59,335 nt of DNA from an uncultured Treponema sp. GTDB taxonomy: Bacteria > Spirochaetota > Spirochaetia > Treponematales > Treponemataceae. The translations under genes and the position numbers were made by a program. The notes beneath the pieces are model-generated. The model was not told the DNA's origin and did not search any database. It saw only the letters and a list, made by a program, of their open reading frames with translations. Below, piece by piece: positions 15,323 through 23,934 of the stretch (its first letter is position 1; each line of letters opens with the position of its first letter). The DNA lies in NCBI GenBank assembly GCA_937877535.1, contig CALFJF010000034.1:1-59335 (forward strand), in the 5' to 3' direction.

Positions 15323-17071
15323 ATGGAAATTCTCACGCAGCTGAACGAAACGGTCTTCGGGGTGTGGTTCCTTGCGGGGGCCGCGCTCGTGTTCTGGATG
15401 CAGGCGGGATTCGCGATGGTCGAGGCGGGATTCACCCGCGCGAAGAACACGGGAAACATCATCATGAAGAACTTGATGGACTTCTGCATCGGAACGGTGA
15501 TGTGGTTCTTGATTGGCGCGAGCTTCATGCTCAGCTACACCGACCCAGCCACGGGCGAAGTGTCCACGGGAATCTGGAGCGTACTCGGAAAGCCCGGCTT
15601 TAGCGTGTTCTCCGACTTCGCGAGCTTCGACTATTCGGGCTTCGTGTTCAACCTCGTCTTCTGCGCGACGACGGCGACAATCGTCTCGGGCGCGATGGCG
15701 GAGCGCACCAAGTTCTCCACGTACTGCATCTATTCGGCGATAATATCGGGAATCATCTACCCGATTGAGGCGCACTGGGTGTGGGGCGGCGGATTTTTGG
15801 CGCAGTGGGGCTTCCACGACTACGCAGGAAGCGCGTGCATCCACATGGTCGGCGGCATCTGCGCCCTCATCGGAGCGGCGATGCTCGGCCCGCGACTGGG
15901 GAAATTCGGACGCGACAAGAGCGGAAAGGTCGTGAAAGTGAACGCGTTTCCCGGCTCTAACATCGCGATGGGCGCGCTCGGCTGCTTCATCCTCTGGTTC
16001 GGCTGGTACGGCTTCAACGGCGCGGCGGCGACGGACGTTCCCACGCTCGGCTCGATTTTCCTCACCACGACGGTTTCCCCGGCGGTCGCCACGGTCACGT
16101 GCATGGTCTTCACCTGGCTCAAGTGGGGGAAGCCCGACGTTTCGATGTGCCTGAACGCGGCTCTCGCGGGGCTTGTGGCAATCACCGCGCCGTGCGACGT
16201 GACGGACTGCGCGGGCGCGGCAATCATCGGGCTTGTGGCGGGGCTTCTCGTCATCTTCGGAATCTGGCTCTTGGACAACAAGCTCCACGTGGACGACCCG
16301 GTCGGCGCGGTCGGCGTGCACATGATGAACGGAATCTGGGGAACGGTTGCGGTCGGGCTTTTCGCCACAAAATCAGCCCCGGGCTTCGCGCTCGCGGGAA
16401 TCGGCGAGGGGCTTTTCTACGGCGGCGGATTCGGGCAGCTCGGAAAGCAGCTCGGCGGAATGTCGGTCACGATTTTGTGGACGGTCGTCACGATTACGGT
16501 TGTGTTCTTGGTTCTGAAAAAGACGATTGGGCTTCGCGTCTCTGCGGAGGAGGAAATCATCGGGCTCGACAAGCTTGAGCACGGGCTTGACTCAAGCTAC
16601 GCGGGCTTCGCCATCAACTACTCCGAGGAGGAAATTGCGGAGGCGAAAGAGGCGCACGTCACGCTCCCGAGGGAGCAGGCGATTCCGGTGGTGTCGAAGG
16701 CGACGAACGCAAAGGCGATGAAGGAAATCGTCATCGTCACAAGGCAGACCAAATTCGACGCGCTCAAGAAAGCGATGAACGAAATCGGCGTGACGGGAAT
16801 GACCGTTTCGAACGTGATGGGCTGCGGCTTGCAGAAAGGCGCGAGCGAATACTACCGCGGCGTTCCCGTCGAAATCAACCTGCTCCCGAAAATCCGCGTT
16901 GACATCGTGGTGTCGAAAGTGCCGGTGGAAGACGTCATCAGCGCGGCGCGGAAGGCGCTCTACACTGGGCACATCGGCGACGGAAAGATTTTCGTGTCCG
17001 ACGTGGAGAACGTCGTCAAAGTGCGCACCGGCGAGTCCGGCTACGACGCGCTCCAAGGCGAGGACGACTAA
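15323..17071 (+). CDS. amt: Ammonium transporter fused to a PII signalling protein
   Basis: 582 residues. Residues 1 to about 415 are an Amt/Rh ammonium channel with eleven expected membrane helices and the family signatures (MQAGFAMVEAGFTR, IEAHWVWGGGFL, DDPVGAVGVHMMNG). After a linker, residues 466-582 are a complete PII (GlnB/GlnK) domain: GCGLQKGASEYYRG T-loop, TGHIGDGKIFV and VRTGESG. In PII numbering Tyr46 is present, but position 51, uridylylated in E. coli, is Val. Free PII normally plugs Amt through its T-loop; here the regulator is tethered. ATG 15323 follows AAGGAGG. GC-rich like glnN, which lies upstream. Confidence 0.95.
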   Translation: MEILTQLNETVFGVWFLAGAALVFWMQAGFAMVEAGFTRAKNTGNIIMKNLMDFCIGTVMWFLIGASFMLSYTDPATGEVSTGIWSVLGKPGFSVFSDFASFDYSGFVFNLVFCATTATIVSGAMAERTKFSTYCIYSAIISGIIYPIEAHWVWGGGFLAQWGFHDYAGSACIHMVGGICALIGAAMLGPRLGKFGRDKSGKVVKVNAFPGSNIAMGALGCFILWFGWYGFNGAAATDVPTLGSIFLTTTVSPAVATVTCMVFTWLKWGKPDVSMCLNAALAGLVAITAPCDVTDCAGAAIIGLVAGLLVIFGIWLLDNKLHVDDPVGAVGVHMMNGIWGTVAVGLFATKSAPGFALAGIGEGLFYGGGFGQLGKQLGGMSVTILWTVVTITVVFLVLKKTIGLRVSAEEEIIGLDKLEHGLDSSYAGFAINYSEEEIAEAKEAHVTLPREQAIPVVSKATNAKAMKEIVIVTRQTKFDALKKAMNEIGVTGMTVSNVMGCGLQKGASEYYRGVPVEINLLPKIRVDIVVSKVPVEDVISAARKALYTGHIGDGKIFVSDVENVVKVRTGESGYDALQGEDD

Positions 17072-17095
17072 AGCCCGCTTGATTTGAACTTTTCT

Positions 17096-17138
17096 GCCCC
17101 CGTGCGTTCAGTAACCCCGGCGCATGGGGGCCTTTTTT
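17096..17138 (+). terminator. Terminator after amt
   Basis: GCCCCCGTGCG pairs with CGCATGGGGGC (one mismatch), followed by six T. Confidence 0.85.
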
Positions 17139-17149
17139 GCCCAAAACTC

Positions 17150-17178
17150 AAAAAAAACAAGGGGATTTACCCCCTTGT
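17150..17178 (-). terminator. Terminator after the CxxCxGxG protein gene
   Basis: On the minus strand CAAGGGG and CCCCTTG form the stem, followed by eight T. It is back-to-back with the amt terminator. Confidence 0.8.
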
Positions 17179-17237
17179 AAACAATTTTTCTCGTCAAATT
17201 AAGAATCGCAACGATTAAGCGAACATTTGCACACTTG

Positions 17238-17780
17238 TCATTTTCGCCCAGAACCACGGCAATATATACAAACGCCATTGCCATTGCATCGCGAACACCG
17301 TTCCTTTCCATGGTCGCCTTTTTTGCCCCAGTTATTATAATAAACCCACCCCTTTCCATTGCATTTGGGGCATTTCCCACTACCATGGCAAGGTACACAT
17401 TCTACTACTCGCTTTGACGAACTGCTAGAACTCGAATTCCGAACACTGCCAGAATTGTTGTTTGAACTTTCTCCAGTTACCGTAATAACAAAATTCCGTC
17501 CTGACACAGAGGAACTTGTATTGCAATTACTTCCAATTTCCAAAACAATACTATTCACAGAAAAAGTACTACGTTGCCCACTTTTTATCCAGCCAGTAAC
17601 ATTTACGCCATCAGATTGAGCAATGCGTACAGTATCCGAACTGTTATTTACAACAACAATCTGAGTACAACCTCTTGTTTTAGTTGCGCTCACCCGCTTT
17701 GTTCCTGCTGCAAAACTGCCAAAAATAAACAAGAACAGCGTAGCAAAAATTGAAATGATTTTTTTTGTTGTATTACTCAT
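17238..17780 (-). CDS. Exported protein with DnaJ-type Cys-rich repeats
   Basis: 180 residues. An N-terminal hydrophobic segment (about 8-25) predicts export. A beta-rich middle (about 35-105) and a Ser/Asn-rich linker follow. The C-terminal 50 residues carry four CxxCxGxG-like motifs (CVPCHGSG, CPKCNGKG, CSRCNGNG, CIYCRGSG), as in the zinc-binding centre of DnaJ. There is no J-domain. Zinc or thiol-dependent binding of an exported substrate is possible; no function can be named. ATG 17780 lies behind GGGGGTGG. The AT-rich composition contrasts with the adjacent amt gene. Confidence 0.8.
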   Translation of the reverse strand: MSNTTKKIISIFATLFLFIFGSFAAGTKRVSATKTRGCTQIVVVNNSSDTVRIAQSDGVNVTGWIKSGQRSTFSVNSIVLEIGSNCNTSSSVSGRNFVITVTGESSNNNSGSVRNSSSSSSSKRVVECVPCHGSGKCPKCNGKGWVYYNNWGKKGDHGKERCSRCNGNGVCIYCRGSGRK

Positions 17781-17812
17781 ATTTTCCACCCCCTACATTG
17801 AATCACAACGAT

Positions 17813-18721
17813 TTAATCCAAAAGTTTTCCATTTTTTTCGATTTCTTCGTGCTGCTTTTCAAAATAGTCCATGATATGGTCAATTACTGCTTGTTTAGGG
17901 TCAGGATGTTCTTCTGGCAGAGTTTCAAGGAACTTTTTTCTGAACGATTTGCACTCGATTACGGGGCTTGCAGAAATGATTTGAACCGCAGGCTCTACCA
18001 AATCTGCCAACATATCATCTGGATTATTTACGTCTATCGTAAGGCAACTTCCGTTTATTGTAACAAGAATCATCACATCGAACATTCTCAAATACGAGTC
18101 GATTTCTTTAAGACCGCGCTTTGTTTCTGGATGCCCTGGTCTGTACCGAGTTCCGCTCGGAAAAACAAGAATAATCTCGCCATCGCGCTTGCATTTGTCC
18201 ATGGCGCGCATTGCCGCAAGATTTATCGAGCGAGCCTTTTTTTCCTCGGCAATTCGCGCTTCTTCGCTTGTCGCTTTTTCTTCGTTTTTTGTGAGTGAGC
18301 GCGTCGGATAAATGACAACGCGAGTAAACCCTTCGGCAAACGCACGAACCATTGCGTCCTCTTCGTTGAGTTTCATTCCTGCAATCGCAACAATTCTGTC
18401 CGCAAGGTCTTTTCCGTCGCTTCCTAAATCATGTTCCACGAGATAGCAAAACGCTGGTAAATCCGCGTTAGAATAATGCTCCATTAGAATAAGACCACTT
18501 TTTCCAGATTTTACGGCAGAAAGAAAATCCGTAAAATGCACCTTTCCCTCAAGCCTGCTTCCTTCAAGCATATTTTGACGCATAAACTCGTTCATAAGTG
18601 CGCGAGAATTGCTATTCGCCTTTTGATACACGTTCGTTTCGTCGATTTTTGCCGCCGCCGTCGAAAATTCGCCCAACTTTTTGAACCATACGCCATATTT
18701 TTCGCGGATTGAAATGCCCAT
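17813..18721 (-). CDS. Glycerolipid acyltransferase (PlsB/PlsC type)
   Basis: 302 residues with the acyltransferase blocks in order: HYSNAD (HX4D, catalytic His-Asp), a middle block around RVVIYPTRSL, and FPSGTRYRPG (the FPEGTR-like substrate loop). The length and the segment before HX4D suggest the soluble glycerol-3-phosphate type more than PlsC, but this is not certain. It would acylate a glycerol phosphate at the inner membrane face. ATG 18721 follows GGAGATATTC. The reading frame extends 12 codons upstream without a site. Confidence 0.82.
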   Translation of the reverse strand: MGISIREKYGVWFKKLGEFSTAAAKIDETNVYQKANSNSRALMNEFMRQNMLEGSRLEGKVHFTDFLSAVKSGKSGLILMEHYSNADLPAFCYLVEHDLGSDGKDLADRIVAIAGMKLNEEDAMVRAFAEGFTRVVIYPTRSLTKNEEKATSEEARIAEEKKARSINLAAMRAMDKCKRDGEIILVFPSGTRYRPGHPETKRGLKEIDSYLRMFDVMILVTINGSCLTIDVNNPDDMLADLVEPAVQIISASPVIECKSFRKKFLETLPEEHPDPKQAVIDHIMDYFEKQHEEIEKNGKLLD

Positions 18722-18789
18722 GAATATCTCCTTCGGAAATTTTTGTTTGCAGAACAAGTCTATTTTAAGCGCGGCAAGATGATTTTTGC

Positions 18790-18822
18790 AAGAAAAGAAA
18801 AAGACTCTCTTTTTGAGAGCCT
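18790..18822 (-). terminator. Terminator after flavodoxin
   Basis: GGCTCTC and GAGAGTC pair (one mismatch) on the minus strand, followed by TTTTTC. Confidence 0.6.
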
Positions 18823-18859
18823 TTTTACAGTCAAAAATAGTATTTTCTTGAGCAGATTT

Positions 18860-19261
18860 TTATGCAGAAGCGAGTTTTTTCACTTCAGAAAGAGCGTCGT
18901 CCGACGGAGCCAACTGCGCTTTTACCGAGCCTACGAGCGTAGCTCCCGCGCCAGTAATTCTGTCCGCCCAGTCCGAAAGGAATTGTCCGTCGCCCCAGTC
19001 ATACGAACCAAAAATGCCGATTTTCTTTCCAGAAATCTGACCTTCGATTCCGCTAAAGAAACTCTCCATTGAGTCCTCAAGCTGCTCGGCTCCCATTGCA
19101 GGACTTCCCAAAAGAATCAAGTCCGCTCCCAAAACCGCCGCCGAATCCGCAGCGTCCGCAGTTGAAAAATACGCATCTGCGCCCGCCGCTTCCTTTGCCG
19201 CATTTGCCAAAGCCTCGGTGTTTCCCGTGGTTGAGGCATACACAATTGCAACCTTTGCCAT
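18860..19261 (-). CDS. Flavodoxin
   Basis: 133 residues. YASTTGNTE is the FMN phosphate loop; GSPAMG and FGSYDWGDGQ are the loops that hold the isoalloxazine ring. Flavodoxins carry electrons and often replace ferredoxin when iron is short. ATG 19261 lies directly after the stop of the DUF3793 gene (19264), so the two are one operon with flavodoxin second. The upstream operator and structured leader suggest metal-dependent control. The family assignment is firm; the specific redox partner is unknown. Confidence 0.93.
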   Translation of the reverse strand: MAKVAIVYASTTGNTEALANAAKEAAGADAYFSTADAADSAAVLGADLILLGSPAMGAEQLEDSMESFFSGIEGQISGKKIGIFGSYDWGDGQFLSDWADRITGAGATLVGSVKAQLAPSDDALSEVKKLASA

Positions 19262-19263
19262 AA

Positions 19264-19833
19264 TTATGCTCCTTTTTGGATATATTTTTGAATCGACAAC
19301 GGAACGTTTAATCCCGCATCGACCCATTTCATGCAGAACTCGCTGCACGATTTATACAATTTCATGCGCTTTTCGGCTTCTGCCTTGTCGCCGTAGACTT
19401 TCCAAAAACCCGCAAATTTGTACGCGGACGAATCTTTTTCAAATCCACGCACATCTTCAAGCGGATAGCCCAAAAAAAGCCCCACTTCATGCGGAAATTC
19501 GCGCCGAAACGCAAGCCTGTGAAGAATCTCCGAAAGAATCGCAGCAAAACCGCGCGAAACAGGATAGCCTTTTTCTTCAAGATACGCGCGATTTTTGCTG
19601 TCTGCGCAAACACGCTCAAGAAGCGGACGGTCAAAAACAAAAAAAAGCACACGCCCACCGTCTTTTTTGAGCGGAACAACATACCGAGAAGCGCGAGAAA
19701 ATTCCGCCCGCCATTTTTTGAGCCGAAGGATTCCAGAATCGAAACATTCGCCGCTCATCGAAAAAAGGGAAGCAGGCTTTATTCCGCAAAGCGCGGGAGC
19801 ACTGCAACGAACAATCGTTTCATCAAAACTCAC
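19264..19833 (-). CDS. DUF3793 family protein
   Basis: 189 residues from GTG 19833, chosen because AGGAG lies 7 bases before it and the conserved start (V)SFDETIVRCSAPALCGIKPASLF begins there. Further family segments are RVLFFVFDR, FPHEVGLFLGYPLEDVRGF and YGDKAEAEKRMKLYKSC. DUF3793 genes are often found next to flavodoxin or iron-transport genes; the molecular function is unknown. Here it is the first gene of a two-gene operon with flavodoxin. Confidence 0.88.
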   Translation of the reverse strand: MSFDETIVRCSAPALCGIKPASLFSMSGECFDSGILRLKKWRAEFSRASRYVVPLKKDGGRVLFFVFDRPLLERVCADSKNRAYLEEKGYPVSRGFAAILSEILHRLAFRREFPHEVGLFLGYPLEDVRGFEKDSSAYKFAGFWKVYGDKAEAEKRMKLYKSCSEFCMKWVDAGLNVPLSIQKYIQKGA

Positions 19834-19863
19834 GGCTTTTCTCCTAAAAAAATCTCGCAAAAA

Positions 19864-19980
19864 TAAAAAATGACGGAAGCAAAATCAACGAAACAGTCAA
19901 AAATCGAATTTGCTTCCGCCATTTAACGCCCCAGAACTCTGGAACGGTTCGTCCGAATGGGTTTTCGGACATTTCAGAGG
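19864..19980 (-). ncRNA. Structured leader RNA ahead of DUF3793-flavodoxin
   Basis: The 170-base leader contains a hairpin GTCCGAA/TTCGGAC (19970-19951), an enclosing CTCTG/CAGAG pairing (19979-19975 with 19941-19937), a small CCAG/CTGG stem and finally a 14-bp stem ATGGCGGAAGCAAA / TTTGCTTCCGTCAT (19922-19870) followed by a U-run: an intrinsic terminator before the genes. The CTCTG/CAGAG helix and CCAG/CTGG stem share bases and exclude each other. This is the architecture of a riboswitch or attenuator. It did not match any class I know. Confidence 0.55.
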
Positions 19981-19986
19981 TACTAG

Positions 19987-20040
19987 TTAGCAACGCTTAA
20001 CTTTGATTATTAGCATACGCTAACCAATGTTTTTTGTCAA
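19987..20040 (-). promoter_or_regulatory. Promoter with two operator palindromes
   Basis: On the minus strand TTGACA (20040-20035), 17 bases, TATGCT (20017-20012). TTAGCGTATGCTAA (20023-20010) covers the -10 and a related TTAAGCGTTGCTAA (20000-19987) starts 23 bases further, two helical turns. TTAGC/GCTAA half-sites recall DtxR/TroR- or Fur-like boxes, which suits a flavodoxin operon. The regulator itself is not in the window. Confidence 0.65.
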
Positions 20041-20132
20041 CAACTTTTTTTGCGATTTTTTGAAAAATCTTTGTAGTTGAGCAAAAAATCTTAGCGATTG
20101 AAAAAAATCGCAACGATTAAACGAAAAAATCT

Positions 20133-20167
20133 CGGTGGTTGAGCGAAGTCGAAACCACAATTATAAT
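20133..20167 (+). promoter_or_regulatory. Palindromic repeat supplying the -35 of rqcH
   Basis: The copy CGGTGGTTGAGCGAAGTCGAA-ACCAC (20133-20158) contains TTGAGC (20139-20144), which lies exactly 17 bases before TATAAT (20162-20167). Confidence 0.55.
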
Positions 20168-20211
20168 ATGACCATTTTTAGAGGAAGCATTTTCAAACTG
20201 CTTTAATTTCT

Positions 20212-21726
20212 ATGTCTTTGAATTGCAACGAAATAAACATTGTTCTCTCGGAACTCAATCTTTCTGGCACGTTTTTGCAAGATGTCGTTCAGCCGAATTT
20301 TGATTCGCTCGCGCTTTACACGTTTAGACCCGGCGAGCCAAAGACGGTTTTTATTTCCCTTGCCGCTTCTGCGTGCCGAATCCATGAAGTTCGGCGAAAA
20401 ATCCCAAAAAACGAAAAGCCGCTTCGATTTAACGAACTTTTGCGCTCGCGGATAAAGGGCGCCCGAATTGTGAGCGCGGAGCAAATCGCGCTTGAGCGAA
20501 TTATAAAAATCGAACTTTTGAAAACGGGAACGATTTTTGTAATGCCTGCTGCGCAAGAAAAATTTGCAAAAAAACAAAAAAATCGAGAAACCGAGGAAGA
20601 ACAAAATGAGCGACTTTTTTTGTACATTCGGCTTTGGAGCGGGGCGGCAAACATTTTTTTGTGCGATGAAGACAACACGATAATCGATTGTTTTTTTCGT
20701 CGCCCAAAAAAAGACGAGATTTCTGGAAAAACATTCACGCTTCCCGCGCCAAAACCTCAAACGCGCGATTTTCCAGTTCGCGATTTTTTGGAAATCGAAT
20801 CGGAATATCAAAAATCAAACCCGTCCGCCCCTCCCCTTTCTTTTTGCGAAAAAATCGACCGTTTTTATTCGGCAGAAAACTCCGCGTCTTCGCTTTCTTC
20901 GCTTTTGGAACAAGCGGAAAAATGGTACGAGGCGCATTTTTTTAGACTGTCTGCCGCGCTTTCGCGCTTAAACGAAAAGCGTGCGGAATTTTTGGATTGT
21001 CAAAAACTCCGACATTTTGGCGATTTGATTCTTTCAAATGCGCACAAAATCGACGGAAAATCGAATTTTGTGGAATGTGAAGATTGGGAACATGACGGAA
21101 AAATCGTTCGCGTAAAAATCGACCCAAAAAAGACGGCGCACGAAAACGCGCACGATTTTTTTACGCAATACAAAAAAGCGGAAAGCGGAAGCGAAGCCCT
21201 CGAAAACGACATTGTGCGAACTGAAAAAGAAATCGCGCGTCTAAAAGAAAAATACGAATCTTTGAAAACCGAGAAAAATCCGCTCAAACTTGAACAACTT
21301 TTGAGAAAAACGCAACTTCCCAAACAAATCGAAAAAAAAGAGCAAATCGGACTTTCTTACGATTTTGACGGCTGGCGCATTTTGGTGGGACGCACGGCGG
21401 AAGAAAACGATTTGCTTTTGCGGCACGAAGTTCGTGGCTCGGATTGGTGGCTTCACACACGCGATTTTCCAGGCGGCTACGTTTTTATCAAAAATCGCGT
21501 TGGAAAAACCGTTCCGCTCGAAATTCTTTTGTACGCAGGAACGCTCGCGGTTCATTTTTCAAAAGCGCGAAAAAATGGAGAAGCCGACCTTTATTACACG
21601 CAAGTTAAGCATCTGCGACGTGCAAAAAACGCTCCAAAAGGCACGGTTCTTCCCACAAACGAAAAAAATCTCTTTATAAAAATAGAAGAAAAGCGACTTT
21701 TGGAAATCGAAGAACACGCTTTGTAA
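20212..21726 (+). CDS. rqcH: NFACT-family ribosome quality-control protein (RqcH/Rqc2-like)
   Basis: 504 residues. An NFACT-N-type domain fills the first 180 residues or so, coiled-coil regions occupy about 225-270 and 330-375, and the C-terminal NFACT-R domain (about 385-490) contains RGSDWWLHTRDFPGGYVFIK. In Bacillus this protein recruits tRNA-Ala to stalled 50S subunits and adds Ala tails. It is shorter than the usual 560-580 residues. The old name is fibronectin-binding protein. No strong Shine-Dalgarno site lies near ATG 20212, and the leader is about 38 bases. Confidence 0.85.
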   Translation: MSLNCNEINIVLSELNLSGTFLQDVVQPNFDSLALYTFRPGEPKTVFISLAASACRIHEVRRKIPKNEKPLRFNELLRSRIKGARIVSAEQIALERIIKIELLKTGTIFVMPAAQEKFAKKQKNRETEEEQNERLFLYIRLWSGAANIFLCDEDNTIIDCFFRRPKKDEISGKTFTLPAPKPQTRDFPVRDFLEIESEYQKSNPSAPPLSFCEKIDRFYSAENSASSLSSLLEQAEKWYEAHFFRLSAALSRLNEKRAEFLDCQKLRHFGDLILSNAHKIDGKSNFVECEDWEHDGKIVRVKIDPKKTAHENAHDFFTQYKKAESGSEALENDIVRTEKEIARLKEKYESLKTEKNPLKLEQLLRKTQLPKQIEKKEQIGLSYDFDGWRILVGRTAEENDLLLRHEVRGSDWWLHTRDFPGGYVFIKNRVGKTVPLEILLYAGTLAVHFSKARKNGEADLYYTQVKHLRRAKNAPKGTVLPTNEKNLFIKIEEKRLLEIEEHAL

Positions 21727-21817
21727 CGCGCTCTTTCTAGCGCAAAAATCATTTTTTTCATTTACCACCATGCCATTTTTCATGGTATAATCGAATCAAA
21801 AAATTCGGAGAGGAAAA

Positions 21818-23917
21818 ATGAAAAAAAGTAAAAAAAGACGAAATCTTTTTGCAGTTGTTTCAAGCATAATTGCAATTTCGGTGATTTTTTTGTGCGCAGC
21901 GCAAGTTTTTCTTGTTTCTGGAATTGCGGAAAAGGAAATCAAAGAAGCAACAAAACAGCAATACATGGACTTTACACGAACGTATGCAGGTTCGCTTTCA
22001 AACACGCTAGAATCATATTTTTCGAGGCTGGAATACTACACAAAAGCAGACGTTGTTCGCACAAAAAGCAACGAAGAGATTTGGGATTGGCTCAAAGCGC
22101 ACGCGGACACGCGAGACAAGGCTTTTAGTTACGTTGCTTATGGAACAGAAAGCGGCGAATTTCTTTCAGATATCAATACGCGCGTTGATATTTCTGCACG
22201 CGATTATTGGCAAGCGATACTGAAATCTGGCAAAGAAAGATTTATCGATAATCCTTCAAAATCAAAAACGAGCGGAGAAACGGTACTCCACATTTGTCTT
22301 GCTTCAAAAACCGACGGACGCACAACGGGGCTTTTTTCGGGCGTTTTGACGATTGAAAAAATCGACGAGATTTTTGACGAATTTTTGCTTGGCGATAAAG
22401 GAACGGCTGTTGTTTTTGACGGAAACGGAGAAGTCCTTTCAACAAGTCTTAAAAACAATTCAGAATTTTCTGCGCGACTTGAAAAAATTAAATCAATAAA
22501 TCCGTCCGATTACGAAAAAATCGCGGCGACTTTTGGAAATCAAGAAACTCAATTTTTTGAACTTTCCGACGGCGACAAAAAACCGCTTCTTGCCGTGTCC
22601 GTTCCGATTGAATTTACGCCGTGGACTGTGGCAGTTTTTTTGAAAGGCGAAAAAATTTTTAGTACGTCCCAAAACGTGCGGCGCAATTTGATTTTTGGAA
22701 GTCTTATTTTTACTTTGCTTTTGATTTTTATAACCGCAATCATTCTTTTTAAGACGATTCAACCGCTTTCCGTTGTGGAGTCTACGATTCGCGGAATTGC
22801 TTCTGGCGATGCCGACCTCACAAAAAGAATCGAAATCAAAGGCGGAAACAACGAAATCTCTCGCATGGTCGAAGGATTCAATCAATTTGCGTCAAAATTG
22901 CAAAGCATTGTTCACACGATGAAAGAAAGCAAAAACGAACTCGTTGACGTGGGTTCGCTTTTGCACGATTCCACAAACGACACGGGTGCGGCAATAAACG
23001 AAATCATAGACACAATCGGTTCAATGGAAAAAGGTGTCGAAGTTCAAACCGAAAGCGTCCACGCAACGGCTGGCGCGGTGAATCAAATCGCCTCGAACAT
23101 CGAAAGTCTCAATCACATGATTGAATCGCAGGCAAAAAGCGTAGAAAGCGCGGGGCTTTCTGTTCAAGAAATGATAGAAAATATTGTGTCGGTTACGGCG
23201 GGCGTGGAACGAATGAAAGATTCGTTTTTGACGCTTGAGCAAAAGGCGACCGATGGAATTGCGCGACAAAACGAAGTAAACGCGCGAATTTCAGAAATCG
23301 AATCGGAAAGTTTGAATTTGCAACAAACGAATGCCGTGATTTCAAATATCGCAGAGCAGACGAATCTTCTTGCGATGAACGCGGCGATTGAAGCGGCGCA
23401 CGCGGGAGAAGCGGGCAAAGGATTCGCCGTTGTTGCAGACGAAATCAGAAAACTCTCCGAAGATTCTTCCATTCAAAGTCAAACAATCGGAACGCAACTT
23501 TCCAAAATCACCACAACGATTTCGAAAATCGTTGATTCTTCGCGGATTACGGCGGACGCATTTTCCGACGTGGCAAGCGGAATTAGTTCCACAACAACGC
23601 TCGTTCGAGAAATCACGTCGGCAATGGAAGAGCAAAACGACGGCTCAAAGCGCATTTCCGAAGTTCTTGAACGCATGAACGATATGTCAAAAGAGGTAAA
23701 AACCGCGTCGTTCGAGATGGCTGCTGGCAACAAAGCGATTCTCGATGAAATAAAAGCATTGCAAGAAGCCTCGTTCGCAATCAAAGACGGAATGAGCGAA
23801 ATGGGCAGTCGGGCAAAAAAAATCAATGAAACGGGAGTTGCGCTCGGAGAACTTTCTTCGCAAATGCGCCGTTCGATTGAAAAAATCGGCGGGCAAGTTG
23901 ACCAATTCCACGTTTGA
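21818..23917 (+). CDS. Methyl-accepting chemotaxis protein
   Basis: 699 residues. TM1 is about 12-34; a periplasmic dCACHE-like sensor (about 40-280) contains SARDYWQAI and a GSVVF-like strand; TM2 is about 285-307. A HAMP domain and a long coiled-coil signalling domain follow, with the tip NLLAMNAAIEAAHAGEAGKGF that contacts CheA and CheW. There is no C-terminal CheR-tethering pentapeptide (it ends DQFHV). It senses a small molecule outside the cell. GGAGAGG precedes the ATG, and TATAAT lies at 21786-21791. The dgt gene begins 17 bases after it. Confidence 0.93.
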   Translation: MKKSKKRRNLFAVVSSIIAISVIFLCAAQVFLVSGIAEKEIKEATKQQYMDFTRTYAGSLSNTLESYFSRLEYYTKADVVRTKSNEEIWDWLKAHADTRDKAFSYVAYGTESGEFLSDINTRVDISARDYWQAILKSGKERFIDNPSKSKTSGETVLHICLASKTDGRTTGLFSGVLTIEKIDEIFDEFLLGDKGTAVVFDGNGEVLSTSLKNNSEFSARLEKIKSINPSDYEKIAATFGNQETQFFELSDGDKKPLLAVSVPIEFTPWTVAVFLKGEKIFSTSQNVRRNLIFGSLIFTLLLIFITAIILFKTIQPLSVVESTIRGIASGDADLTKRIEIKGGNNEISRMVEGFNQFASKLQSIVHTMKESKNELVDVGSLLHDSTNDTGAAINEIIDTIGSMEKGVEVQTESVHATAGAVNQIASNIESLNHMIESQAKSVESAGLSVQEMIENIVSVTAGVERMKDSFLTLEQKATDGIARQNEVNARISEIESESLNLQQTNAVISNIAEQTNLLAMNAAIEAAHAGEAGKGFAVVADEIRKLSEDSSIQSQTIGTQLSKITTTISKIVDSSRITADAFSDVASGISSTTTLVREITSAMEEQNDGSKRISEVLERMNDMSKEVKTASFEMAAGNKAILDEIKALQEASFAIKDGMSEMGSRAKKINETGVALGELSSQMRRSIEKIGGQVDQFHV

Positions 23918-23934
23918 TTTTTGAGGGGGCAAAA

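Noticed and set aside
15263..16321. Long minus-strand frame opposite amt
   Set aside because: Antisense shadow; the product is His/Arg-rich and has no recognisable domain.
19864..20005. FMN riboswitch before flavodoxin
   Set aside because: The conserved FMN-aptamer words (such as AGGGGCAGGG and the six-helix junction) are absent.
21727..21760. Terminator after rqcH (GCGCT/AGCGC)
   Set aside because: The stem is only 5 bp and the T-run is 8 bases away.
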